Positions 1 through 5,292 of a stretch of DNA of 7,794 nt are shown here, piece by piece. This DNA comes from Clostridiales bacterium (GTDB lineage: Bacteria; Bacillota; Clostridia; Lachnospirales; Lachnospiraceae). The notes under the pieces were generated by a model. That model was given only the letters and a program-made list of their open reading frames with translations, was not told the origin of the DNA and did no database searches. The stretch is from positions 4,508 to 12,301 of the forward strand of contig DYCJ01000059.1 in NCBI GenBank assembly GCA_019418195.1. The letters run 5' to 3'. The position numbers were made by a program, and so were the translations under genes. Within the stretch, counting starts at the first letter, position 1, and each line of letters starts with the position of its first letter.

Positions 1-313
1 GAATAAGGAGACCGCCAATCTTCCTGCCCCCGAATTCAGGTCGCACATACAGACGTTTCATTTCACAGTTATCTTCATCCAGTTTCTTCAGGCCGATACA
101 GCCCGCCGTTTTTCCGTCGCAGTATGCCAGATAAAGGCATCCGGCAGGCATACCATATTTGTCTTCTAAATGCTCCAGTTCATCGTCATAATTCTTAATC
201 TCTAAATACTCTTTAAACGCAGGATCGCCGCTTATCAGCATTTCCGTATATTCCGAAAACAGTTCTCTTATTTCCTGCGAGTGATCATATGCAGGTATGA
301 TTTTAATGTCCAT
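1..313 (-). CDS. GNAT-family N-acetyltransferase (C-terminus cut by window edge)
   Basis: The 104 visible residues start MDIKIIPAYDHSQEIRELF and continue past a beta-strand pair (LYLAYCDGKTAGCIGL, about residues 60-75) to MKRLYVRPEFGGRKIGG (about 86-102). That last stretch is the GNAT beta4/alpha3 acetyl-CoA pyrophosphate-binding segment. GNAT enzymes move an acetyl group from acetyl-CoA to an amine; the substrate cannot be read here. The start is fixed by AAGGAG eight bases upstream, overlapping the TAA of the preceding 47-residue ORF, so the two are probably translationally coupled. One oddity: the loop reads GGRKIGG where I would expect RGRKIGG, so the usual first Arg of the R/Q-x-x-G-x-G/A motif is Gly (a single-base difference, AGG to GGG). 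The gene runs off base 1, and the C-terminal fold is not visible. Family assignment is firm, substrate unknown. Confidence 0.87.
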   Translation of the reverse strand, partial: MDIKIIPAYDHSQEIRELFSEYTEMLISGDPAFKEYLEIKNYDDELEHLEDKYGMPAGCLYLAYCDGKTAGCIGLKKLDEDNCEMKRLYVRPEFGGRKIGGLLI

Positions 314-325
314 TCAACTTTCTCC

Positions 326-469
326 TTATTTCGCTCCTGCGCTGCGAAGCGCCTGCCTTGCCTTTTCTTCATCTTTCCTTGCAACAAACAGATGATACTC
401 ATATGCCGCTTTTGCACGATTATAATCTTCCATATCTCTTGTGAAATAGACTTCTTTCCTGAAAATCAT
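326..469 (-). CDS. Small 47-residue protein, DUF2007-like with middle missing
   Basis: The ORF encodes 47 residues starting MIFRKEVYFTRDMEDYNRAK and ending QALRSAGAK. An AGGGG ribosome site lies about seven bases before the ATG. It sits 15 bases after the upstream gene and 12 bases before the downstream GNAT gene, whose ribosome site overlaps this stop codon, which supports a real expressed gene. The front (R-K-E-V-Y-F-T-R-D-M, then a helix) resembles the start of small clostridial signal-transducing-like proteins of the DUF2007 type. The rear (YHLFVARKDEEKARQAL, about 25-41) resembles the last strand and helix of that same family. The 20-40 residues normally between them appear absent, so this is either a compact variant or an in-frame internal deletion. 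The likeness is from memory. Charged and cytoplasmic, with no signal peptide. Confidence 0.6.
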   Translation of the reverse strand: MIFRKEVYFTRDMEDYNRAKAAYEYHLFVARKDEEKARQALRSAGAK

Positions 470-484
470 ATTGTATCCCCTTTT

Positions 485-877
485 TCAGTTCCACATAACG
501 CTGCATTTTCCCGTTGCATTTATGAAGCGGAAGACCATATAATACCTCTTTTTCTCTTCCACTTCCAATTTTGCCGCATAGTTCATGCCCATACAGGATA
601 TCAATTCCCGTCTCTTCTCATCCAGAATCTGTAATGTCACCGTTCCCTCTGATATTTCAGAGCGATATACAAACTCATAATTTCCCGTCTTGTGAAATCT
701 AAACACACGCTTCACCTGTCCGTTACATCCTGCAAATTGCAGGGCTGCCTCCCCGTTTTTTCTTATATAGCCCGCAAATATCACCGCAGCCTTAGTACTG
801 AGAATGAGCAGACCATTAATATAAAGCAGATAAAACCCAAGGCATAATCCTGATACAAATAATAATCCCCATCCCAT
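485..877 (-). CDS. Membrane-anchored small protein with beta-rich outer domain (unknown function)
   Basis: The 130-residue protein begins with a hydrophobic helix (about residues 3-32, LLFVSGLCLGFYLLYINGLL) fitting a membrane anchor or uncleaved signal. A domain of alternating strands follows (about 45-130), including VKRVFRFHKTGNYEFVY, TVTLQILDE and YYMVFRFINATGKCSVMW. The pattern suggests a small beta-sandwich outside the membrane. It resembles the outer domain of the lipoprotein at 7143-7547, whose copy seems to lack the last strands, so the two may be distant relatives; this is inference. Three Cys lie outside the membrane helix (51, 95, 124). An AAAGGG site lies about eight bases before the ATG. 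It follows the nucleoside phosphorylase by 31 bases and precedes the 47-residue ORF by 15, so it is probably in one operon. I do not recognise a named family. Confidence 0.75.
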   Translation of the reverse strand: MGWGLLFVSGLCLGFYLLYINGLLILSTKAAVIFAGYIRKNGEAALQFAGCNGQVKRVFRFHKTGNYEFVYRSEISEGTVTLQILDEKRRELISCMGMNYAAKLEVEEKKRYYMVFRFINATGKCSVMWN

Positions 878-908
878 AGCACTGCCCTTTCTACCCGTAT
901 TCCTGAAA

Positions 909-1682
909 TCACATCAGTGCAAGTCCGCACTCAAAAGCCAGTGCCATATATTTATCCGCACCATCCAGTCCGTACTGCAGCAGATCTCTGATCTCCCATG
1001 TGTCTGTTCCAACGCTGTCCGCGCCATACAGGAACTGGATAAAAGGGATCTTCCTGTATTGCGAAGCTGCAATCATGGACGCGCATTCCATCTCTACTGC
1101 AAGGCATCCCTGTTTCTTTCTCTCCTGTATCATTGAAAGAGTTTCTCTGTAAATGCCGTCTGTCGTCCACGTCCTGCCCTTAACATACGGACAGCCGCAT
1201 TTTTTTAATACGCGCTCCAGTATATCCACATACCGTTCATCTGCTTTTATCTCCGCTGATGGCGCCGCGTAATGATAGCTCGTTCCCTCGTCCCGTACCG
1301 CCGAGACGGGAATGATGATCTTCCCCTGCACTTTCTCGTCATCAAGTACGCCGCAGGAACCAAACAGGACAAACCGCTCCGCACCCATCGCCACGATTTC
1401 CTCGAAGCCGACGACACAGGCAGGAGCTCCTACTCTTGACTGGAAAAATGCGATATCAGTATCTCTATAGCGGATCTTATAGACTGGCATTGCGCCGTTT
1501 GCAGTATATAACTCCGCTATCTGATGCACGTTTTCCAGAGACGCAAATTTACGGATAATATTGTCAGAAAATGTAGACACACAGATCTTTGGGAAATCTT
1601 TTCTCTTCTCTGTCGTATCTGCCGGATTGATCAGTGCCGGAGCGGATATATCCGCTCTTTGAAATATTGTCTCCACAGGCAT
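909..1682 (-). CDS. Nucleoside phosphorylase (uridine/purine phosphorylase family)
   Basis: This 257-residue protein matches the NP-I nucleoside phosphorylase family, which splits nucleosides with phosphate into a base and ribose-1-phosphate (salvage, cytoplasm). Visible signatures are SRVGAPACVVGFEE (82-95), the phosphate-site-type FGSCG (107-111), the RDEGTSYHY segment (130-138), WTTDGIYRET (172-181) and AVEMEC (195-200), where Met and the second Glu normally hold the ribose. It closely recalls clostridial proteins starting VETIFQRADISAPA. I place the start at 1682: AAAGGAG lies six bases upstream and the family normally begins here. The frame stays open 20 more codons to an ATG inside the palindromic element at 1710-1895, but that one has no good ribosome site. 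The upstream side is entirely the repeat element, so expression depends on read-through or a promoter within it. Base preference (uridine or purine) cannot be read with confidence. Confidence 0.93.
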   Translation of the reverse strand: MPVETIFQRADISAPALINPADTTEKRKDFPKICVSTFSDNIIRKFASLENVHQIAELYTANGAMPVYKIRYRDTDIAFFQSRVGAPACVVGFEEIVAMGAERFVLFGSCGVLDDEKVQGKIIIPVSAVRDEGTSYHYAAPSAEIKADERYVDILERVLKKCGCPYVKGRTWTTDGIYRETLSMIQERKKQGCLAVEMECASMIAASQYRKIPFIQFLYGADSVGTDTWEIRDLLQYGLDGADKYMALAFECGLALM

Positions 1683-1721
1683 CACTTGCTCCTTTCTCTT
1701 CTTCAGGTACAGTTCACACCT

Positions 1722-1804
1722 ACCCCCTGCCCACATGCGCACTCGTCGCGCTGACGCGCTTCAGTTCCGCACTACGTGCTAAGACTGCTTATGTGGGCGG
1801 GGGT
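1722..1804. repeat. GC-rich imperfect inverted repeat with two inner hairpins
   Basis: ACCCCCTGCCCACAT (1722-1736) pairs with ATGTGGGCGGGGGT (1791-1804), leaving one bulged base. The 54 bases between hold two short self-complementary hairpins, at 1748-1759 and 1769-1779. It forms one arm of the larger element at 1710-1895. Confidence 0.8.
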
Positions 1805-1820
1805 GCGAGTTCCACTCGCC

Positions 1821-1881
1821 CTCAGGTATAGGAGAATGCTTCTTACATGCAAGCATGACGCTACATTCTCCTATACCTGAG
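1821..1881. repeat. Perfect 18-bp inverted repeat with 25-base loop
   Basis: CTCAGGTATAGGAGAATG at 1821-1838 is matched exactly by CATTCTCCTATACCTGAG at 1864-1881. The 25-base loop contains a second palindrome, CATGC-AA-GCATG (1847-1858). The stop codon of the YafP-like gene (1871-1873) lies within the distal arm. No T tract follows on the minus strand, so it is not a standard intrinsic terminator, although it could still block ribosomes or protect the upstream message from 3' decay. Confidence 0.9.
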
Positions 1882-2365
1882 CGCGGTGTGAACTGCAGCC
1901 TTTTTTCATCACATAATTTGTCAACAGTACTCCTTTTCTCTCCACCTGCTGCTCCCTCACGACCTTATATCCTCTCTTTTCAAAAAAGGGCCTCGCCGTG
2001 ATCGATGCATGTGTTGTAATCGCTTCTACATCCACCGCCTGTTCCAGCCTGCCGCAAAGCTCTGCCGCAATCCCATGCCGCTGAAAATCTTTGTGTACAT
2101 ACAGCCGGTCGAGATATCCTGTACTGTCCATGTCCGCAAAACCCACAATCTGTCCGTTGCCCTCCTCTTCATCTGATGCCATTACTGCCACCAAAGTCAT
2201 ATGCTCGCGAAATGATCTGTCCCACGCTTCCAGATTTATATTTCCATCGGCCCACGCATCAAGCTGTTCATCTGTATAGTCTGCCGCATTTACACTATGT
2301 ACTGTATTATAAAAGAGTTCGGCAATCACTTTTATATCTTCCTGTCTGTAACTTCTGATCTCCAT
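1871..2365 (-). CDS. YafP-like GNAT N-acetyltransferase
   Basis: The 164-residue protein follows E. coli YafP along its length: an N-terminal IRSYRQEDIKVIAELFYNTV, then YTDEQLDAWA (30-39), a TGYLDRLYVHKDFQRHGIA core (82-100) with the acetyl-CoA loop QRHGIA, and the diagnostic tail HASITARPFFEKRGYKVV (119-136) with VERKGVLLTNYVMKK (141-155). It should transfer acetyl from acetyl-CoA; the substrate is unknown. The start at 2365 is chosen because GGAG lies seven bases upstream and the family begins there; a start ten codons earlier has no ribosome site. The family normally ends about at MKK. Here the frame runs into the palindromic element at 1710-1895, which encodes the last seven or so residues (SSHRAQV) and the TAG, so the natural C-terminus was replaced. 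The catalytic fold should be intact. Confidence 0.92.
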   Translation of the reverse strand: MEIRSYRQEDIKVIAELFYNTVHSVNAADYTDEQLDAWADGNINLEAWDRSFREHMTLVAVMASDEEEGNGQIVGFADMDSTGYLDRLYVHKDFQRHGIAAELCGRLEQAVDVEAITTHASITARPFFEKRGYKVVREQQVERKGVLLTNYVMKKGCSSHRAQV

Positions 2366-2466
2366 CTCTATACTCCGATTTCTGTCCTGATACATTAAAA
2401 CGACGCATACTAATTTCCTTCATACTTTTTTCTTATTCTTCAATCCCGGGAAAAATTGTACACATA

Positions 2467-2562
2467 TTACTCCTTGAACATATAATCAACAATCCCCTCT
2501 AATAAATAGTCTGTCAGTTTATCATATTGATGTGAGGTACAATAATTGAGCATTTCATCCAT
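2467..2562 (-). CDS. Doubtful 31-residue ORF after the VOC-DUF3781 gene
   Basis: The reading frame MDEMLNYCTSHQYDKLTDYL and onward (31 residues, ending DYMFKE) starts four bases after the stop of the VOC-DUF3781 gene. It lacks a ribosome site of its own, so translation would need re-initiation by ribosomes finishing upstream. The composition (acidic, amphipathic, helical) is more protein-like than most shadow frames, and the last codons hold an AAGGAG. It could be a small real protein or the leftover end of a lost gene. I do not recognise it. Confidence 0.35.
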   Translation of the reverse strand: MDEMLNYCTSHQYDKLTDYLLEGIVDYMFKE

Positions 2563-2566
2563 ATTA

Positions 2567-3202
2567 TTATTTAACAAGATGGGCTGTAATGATCGTATAA
2601 CTTGAAGCGTTGACTGTAATCTTAATATTGTCTGTCTGACAATACCAGTTCTTACCCTCTTTATAAATGTTACAGTCTGAAGCCAGTATCTTATCTCTGC
2701 AATATTCCACAACATCTGCTCTTTCCAGCCGCAGATTTTTCTTGATCCGTTCTCCTCCCATCTGGGTTGTATGAAGCTTATCCAGATTTGAGAGCAGCAA
2801 CCTCCCACCTGCCTTCCAATCATCTGGTTCTTCAGATTTCTCCATCGGATTTCCCACTTCAATCAGATTCCCGTCCGGATCATAAAATCGAATTACTTTC
2901 TGTCCCCAGCTGTGAAGCATAAGTCTGTTGACATATTTGGTCGAAGGATACAATTTCTCAAGTTTTTGAGCGAATGCTTCTATATCGCGCTCTTCAAAAT
3001 ACAGTTCACAGGCATTGCTTTCCGGAATAATATCTTTTTCCAGAAATTTCCCCCAGATCTTTTTGTCCTGAAGCACCAGACCTTCGGTCAAAATCATATT
3101 TCCACCATTGTCAAGTACCATATCAAGGCCGAACAGATCGTGGTAAAACTGCTTTGATCTTTCAATATCATCAACGACGATCAATATATTTTTTAATTTC
3201 AT
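2567..3202 (-). CDS. VOC (glyoxalase-fold) protein fused to DUF3781 domain
   Basis: Two domains lie in one 211-residue chain. Residues 1-118 are a vicinal-oxygen-chelate (glyoxalase/bleomycin-resistance) domain: MKLKNILIVVDDIERSKQFY at the front and FYDPDGNLIEVGNP at 106-119, with Glu115 at the usual metal-ligand place. The first-strand His ligand is replaced (Asn5), so metal chemistry may be altered. Residues about 135-211 (LLLSNLDKLHTT, ERIKKNL, KNWYCQTDNIKITVNASSYT and on to HLVK) match DUF3781, which I know as a separate protein of about 75 residues and unknown function. The linker EKSEEPDDWKAGGR is polar. The start at 3202 has GAGG seven bases upstream and matches the VOC family start. 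It overlaps the ankyrin gene by 32 bases in another frame, implying translational coupling. The VOC ligand is unknown. Confidence 0.9.
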   Translation of the reverse strand: MKLKNILIVVDDIERSKQFYHDLFGLDMVLDNGGNMILTEGLVLQDKKIWGKFLEKDIIPESNACELYFEERDIEAFAQKLEKLYPSTKYVNRLMLHSWGQKVIRFYDPDGNLIEVGNPMEKSEEPDDWKAGGRLLLSNLDKLHTTQMGGERIKKNLRLERADVVEYCRDKILASDCNIYKEGKNWYCQTDNIKITVNASSYTIITAHLVK

Positions 3203-4658
3203 CTCCACACCTCTTTTTCCCATATTTTATCGCTATGTCGAGAGGAGTCAATCCCTCGAAAGTTCTTAAAGTCATATTCAGCTTCTGCTGACCGAGCCAA
3301 AACTTCAATAATAAGATCAGTTCCTGCTCCGGAACATCCATCATAATCAGGCAGGATACCGGCAGATAATTTCTCTCTCCTGCCTGATTCGGATCTGCAC
3401 TATTTTCAAGCAGCATTCTGCACAATTCTATTGTCTGAGTCATATCATATTTTTTCTGTCTGAATAAGTAGTGGAAAGGGCCGTCAAAGCCGTTTCTGAC
3501 CGGAGATACATCACAATGCCTCTCTAACAGGAAACGACTGATCATATATCTTTCACCCGGATCCGGATTAGATAACGCATAGTATACAAGGCCTCTGTCA
3601 TGGTAAATCTTGTGTTCATCTCCCGGATTGAAGAAATTTAAAAAGCGTTCAAATGAGCCCCATTTTGCGATCCACTCTGCCCGCTCTGCTTCTTGAACCA
3701 TTCTGAGCAGCTTTCTGTCGTATAATCTATCGAACAGCTTACTTTTAAATGAATCCGCATCTGTATATGGTTCTCCTTTTTTAAGGGAGATATCCGGAAG
3801 CAGACAGATCACATCATTTAAGAAATCATATTGACCGTAAAATCTGACTAATACCTGGTGCTTGTTTCCTTTGTGCCGTCTCCGGTAAATTTCATATTCT
3901 GTAAGAAATGTATTCACATCGGGCAGGCGCATCCTGCCATAGATTTCTTCCGGCAAATAGTAATCGGCAGCTCCGCATAATCCGTGTCCAAATAGACAGA
4001 TTGCTTTCGACAGTTCAACGTCTGTCACGTCACTGACACATTCTTCCTGAATCATGACTGCTTTTGTAATATTTCTGCACAGTTTTTCCAGACATTCACC
4101 GGCAGTCTCAACATCTTTGTTTAAGATGGCAATCAAATATTCACAAATTAAGCGCTCATATAATTTTCTTTTTGTCTTCAGATATTCCATCGCCCCGGCG
4201 ACTGCCTCAGCTTTGATATCATCATCTTGATAAAAAACAGCCATCAGCAGATTAGCCATAATTTTCCAGTAACTGTTTTTTGATAACCCGGCGGACAGCG
4301 GCAGTATCTTTTTTATAAGCTCATAATCATTACATGCAAATGCCAGAACTGCCTGTACAAAGAAACTTCCGTGATCCGCTCCGCTTCCCAACGCTGCCAT
4401 CTCCGCTATATACAGACGATTTCCCTGAAATAACCCCTGATATATATATTCCATATTTCTGTTTTTACATGCCAGATAGCACCCTGCATATTTCAGTTCT
4501 CTTTCTGCTATTGCGATAATCCACTGAACTGTTTTCGGTAAGTTAAAAGGATCTGTACTCAGCATCGGGGTATGTTCAACTTTGTATTGAATTTCATCAA
4601 TTGAATGACATTCTAATTTATCTTCTAAGTTTTTCGCTATATAAGCAAAACTGTTCAT
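3171..4658 (-). CDS. Helical protein with C-terminal ankyrin repeats, possibly immunity-like
   Basis: The product is 495 residues, soluble, with no signal peptide or membrane segment. Residues about 1-290 are a run of helices with paired Ala-rich and Leu-rich repeats (for example IAIAERELKYAGCYLACKN at 48-66 and FFVQAVLAFACNDYELIKK at 99-117), a layout that recalls helical immunity families such as Imm49; I hold that loosely. Residues about 354-485 are ankyrin-type: RGLVYYALSNPDPGERYMI with FLLERHCDVS, then FHYLFRQKKYDMTQTIELC with LLENSADPN, then EGLTPLDIAIKYGKK. Ankyrin stacks bind partner proteins. A GGGGAGG site lies four bases before the ATG. It follows the flavodoxin gene by 37 bases and its end overlaps the VOC gene by 32. 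Clostridial helical-plus-ankyrin proteins often sit among orphan immunity genes, but no toxin gene is in this window. Confidence 0.8.
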   Translation of the reverse strand: MNSFAYIAKNLEDKLECHSIDEIQYKVEHTPMLSTDPFNLPKTVQWIIAIAERELKYAGCYLACKNRNMEYIYQGLFQGNRLYIAEMAALGSGADHGSFFVQAVLAFACNDYELIKKILPLSAGLSKNSYWKIMANLLMAVFYQDDDIKAEAVAGAMEYLKTKRKLYERLICEYLIAILNKDVETAGECLEKLCRNITKAVMIQEECVSDVTDVELSKAICLFGHGLCGAADYYLPEEIYGRMRLPDVNTFLTEYEIYRRRHKGNKHQVLVRFYGQYDFLNDVICLLPDISLKKGEPYTDADSFKSKLFDRLYDRKLLRMVQEAERAEWIAKWGSFERFLNFFNPGDEHKIYHDRGLVYYALSNPDPGERYMISRFLLERHCDVSPVRNGFDGPFHYLFRQKKYDMTQTIELCRMLLENSADPNQAGERNYLPVSCLIMMDVPEQELILLLKFWLGQQKLNMTLRTFEGLTPLDIAIKYGKKRCGDEIKKYIDRR

Positions 4659-4695
4659 ATATCCTCCCCTGGGTCTGCTTTGATATTACTAAGTC

Positions 4696-5229
4696 TTAAC
4701 CTTCCAGTTTCTTCACTATGTTATCCAAACATGCCAGATCTACAAAGCTGACTTTCTGTCCGTATGTCTCAATCATCGCCCGGGTATCTGCATCCTGCTC
4801 CTCAACAGGTTGTTTCTTTACCTGTTCATAGAGCATTTTCATCATCATTCTGTGTTTGAAACTCAGCTTCTCATAATCAATCCCGCCTCTCAGATGATAA
4901 AATTCCGTCCTGTCAGCAAGGGGCTTCGGTATCTGTCTGAGCACAGCTTTCCTGATATTCTTTACATTTTTTTCATCGTCTGGATCGGCAAGTCCTACTG
5001 TGATCACAACAAATCTTTTACACTTAACTGTCGAAATCTTCTTTACTGTCTTTGCCATGCCCCTGACACCGCCGGCATAAAGCCCACCCACATAGATGAT
5101 CGTTTCATATCCGTCTGTCTCTTTTACTTTATCGTACGGTAATACTTTACATTTCATTTGTTCTGCCAATGTTTCTGCATATATTTTTGCTGTTCCATAG
5201 CAGCTTCCATATACAATTACTGTTTCCAT
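4696..5229 (-). CDS. Flavodoxin-domain protein (second copy in window)
   Basis: The 177-residue protein has a flavodoxin-type fold: strand 1 TVIVYGS leads into the FMN phosphate loop GSCYGTAKIYA (8-18), then YETIIYVGGLYAGGVRGM (41-58) and KRFVVITVGLADPDD (71-85). The later FYHLRGGIDYEKLSFKHRMMMKML (110-133) is typical of the short Flavodoxin_5 (HemG-like) group that binds FMN and passes electrons in the cytoplasm. The start at 5229 has AAGGG seven bases upstream; a start ten codons earlier lacks a site. It shares loop order and the FY-x-RG block with the flavodoxin at 6610-7137, so they are paralogs, though diverged. It lies 63 bases after the two-domain anchored protein. The redox partner is not evident. 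Confidence 0.88.
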   Translation of the reverse strand: METVIVYGSCYGTAKIYAETLAEQMKCKVLPYDKVKETDGYETIIYVGGLYAGGVRGMAKTVKKISTVKCKRFVVITVGLADPDDEKNVKNIRKAVLRQIPKPLADRTEFYHLRGGIDYEKLSFKHRMMMKMLYEQVKKQPVEEQDADTRAMIETYGQKVSFVDLACLDNIVKKLEG

Positions 5230-5292
5230 ATGTTTTCCCTTAATTTTATATTGCGTCAATTTTCTGTAATCCCTCTATCATACAGCGCGTAA

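Larger units (their letters stand above)
1710..1895. repeat. 186-bp multi-hairpin palindromic element (MITE-like or structured RNA)
   Basis: The ends are a perfect 11-bp inverted repeat, CAGTTCACACC (1710-1720) and GGTGTGAACTG (1885-1895). Inside, in plus order, are an ACCCCCTGCCCACAT / ATGTGGGCGGGGGT stem with one bulge (1722-1736 and 1791-1804); small hairpins GCGC-TGAC-GCGC (1748-1759) and GCAC-TAC-GTGC (1769-1779) within it; GCGAGT-TCC-ACTCGC (1805-1819); and a perfect 18-bp inverted repeat (1821-1838 and 1864-1881). The whole can fold as a closed multibranch structure on either strand. It is more GC-rich than its neighbours, codes for nothing convincing, and eats into the end of the YafP-like gene, as an inserted element would. 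No transposase is inside, so if mobile it is non-autonomous. No clear target duplication was found. A structured RNA is the alternative. Confidence 0.75.

Noticed and set aside
281..634. Plus-strand frames here and at 1524-1831, 2091-2358, 2912-3157, 4334-4519, 4810-5142, 5752-6006, 6201-6485 and 6541-6831
   Set aside because: All are antisense shadows of minus-strand genes or of the palindromic element, rich in Phe, Cys and Ser runs, with no ribosome sites or recognisable domains.
952..1170. 72-residue minus-strand frame
   Set aside because: Lies wholly inside the well-supported nucleoside phosphorylase and shows no family pattern.
1821..1881. Intrinsic terminator after the acetyltransferase gene
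   Set aside because: The stem is strong, but the loop is long and no T tract follows on the minus strand; the sequence after it is GC-rich.
1710..1895. tRNA or integron attC site
   Set aside because: The multibranch fold superficially recalls a cloverleaf, but the arm lengths do not fit a tRNA and no T-loop or CCA-type end is seen. No second copy separates other genes in the window and no integrase is present, so an integron cassette array is unsupported.
1683..1895. Purine or other metabolite riboswitch controlling the phosphorylase
   Set aside because: The position is suggestive, but I recognise none of the conserved core sequences of known riboswitch classes, and the terminal inverted repeats and the overlap with the upstream gene fit an inserted element better.
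2467..2862. 131-residue minus-strand frame overlapping the VOC-DUF3781 gene
   Set aside because: Most of it is the VOC-DUF3781 gene read in another frame, with a Trp- and Arg-rich composition unlike a real protein. Only its last 31 codons lie outside that gene, and these are listed separately as doubtful.
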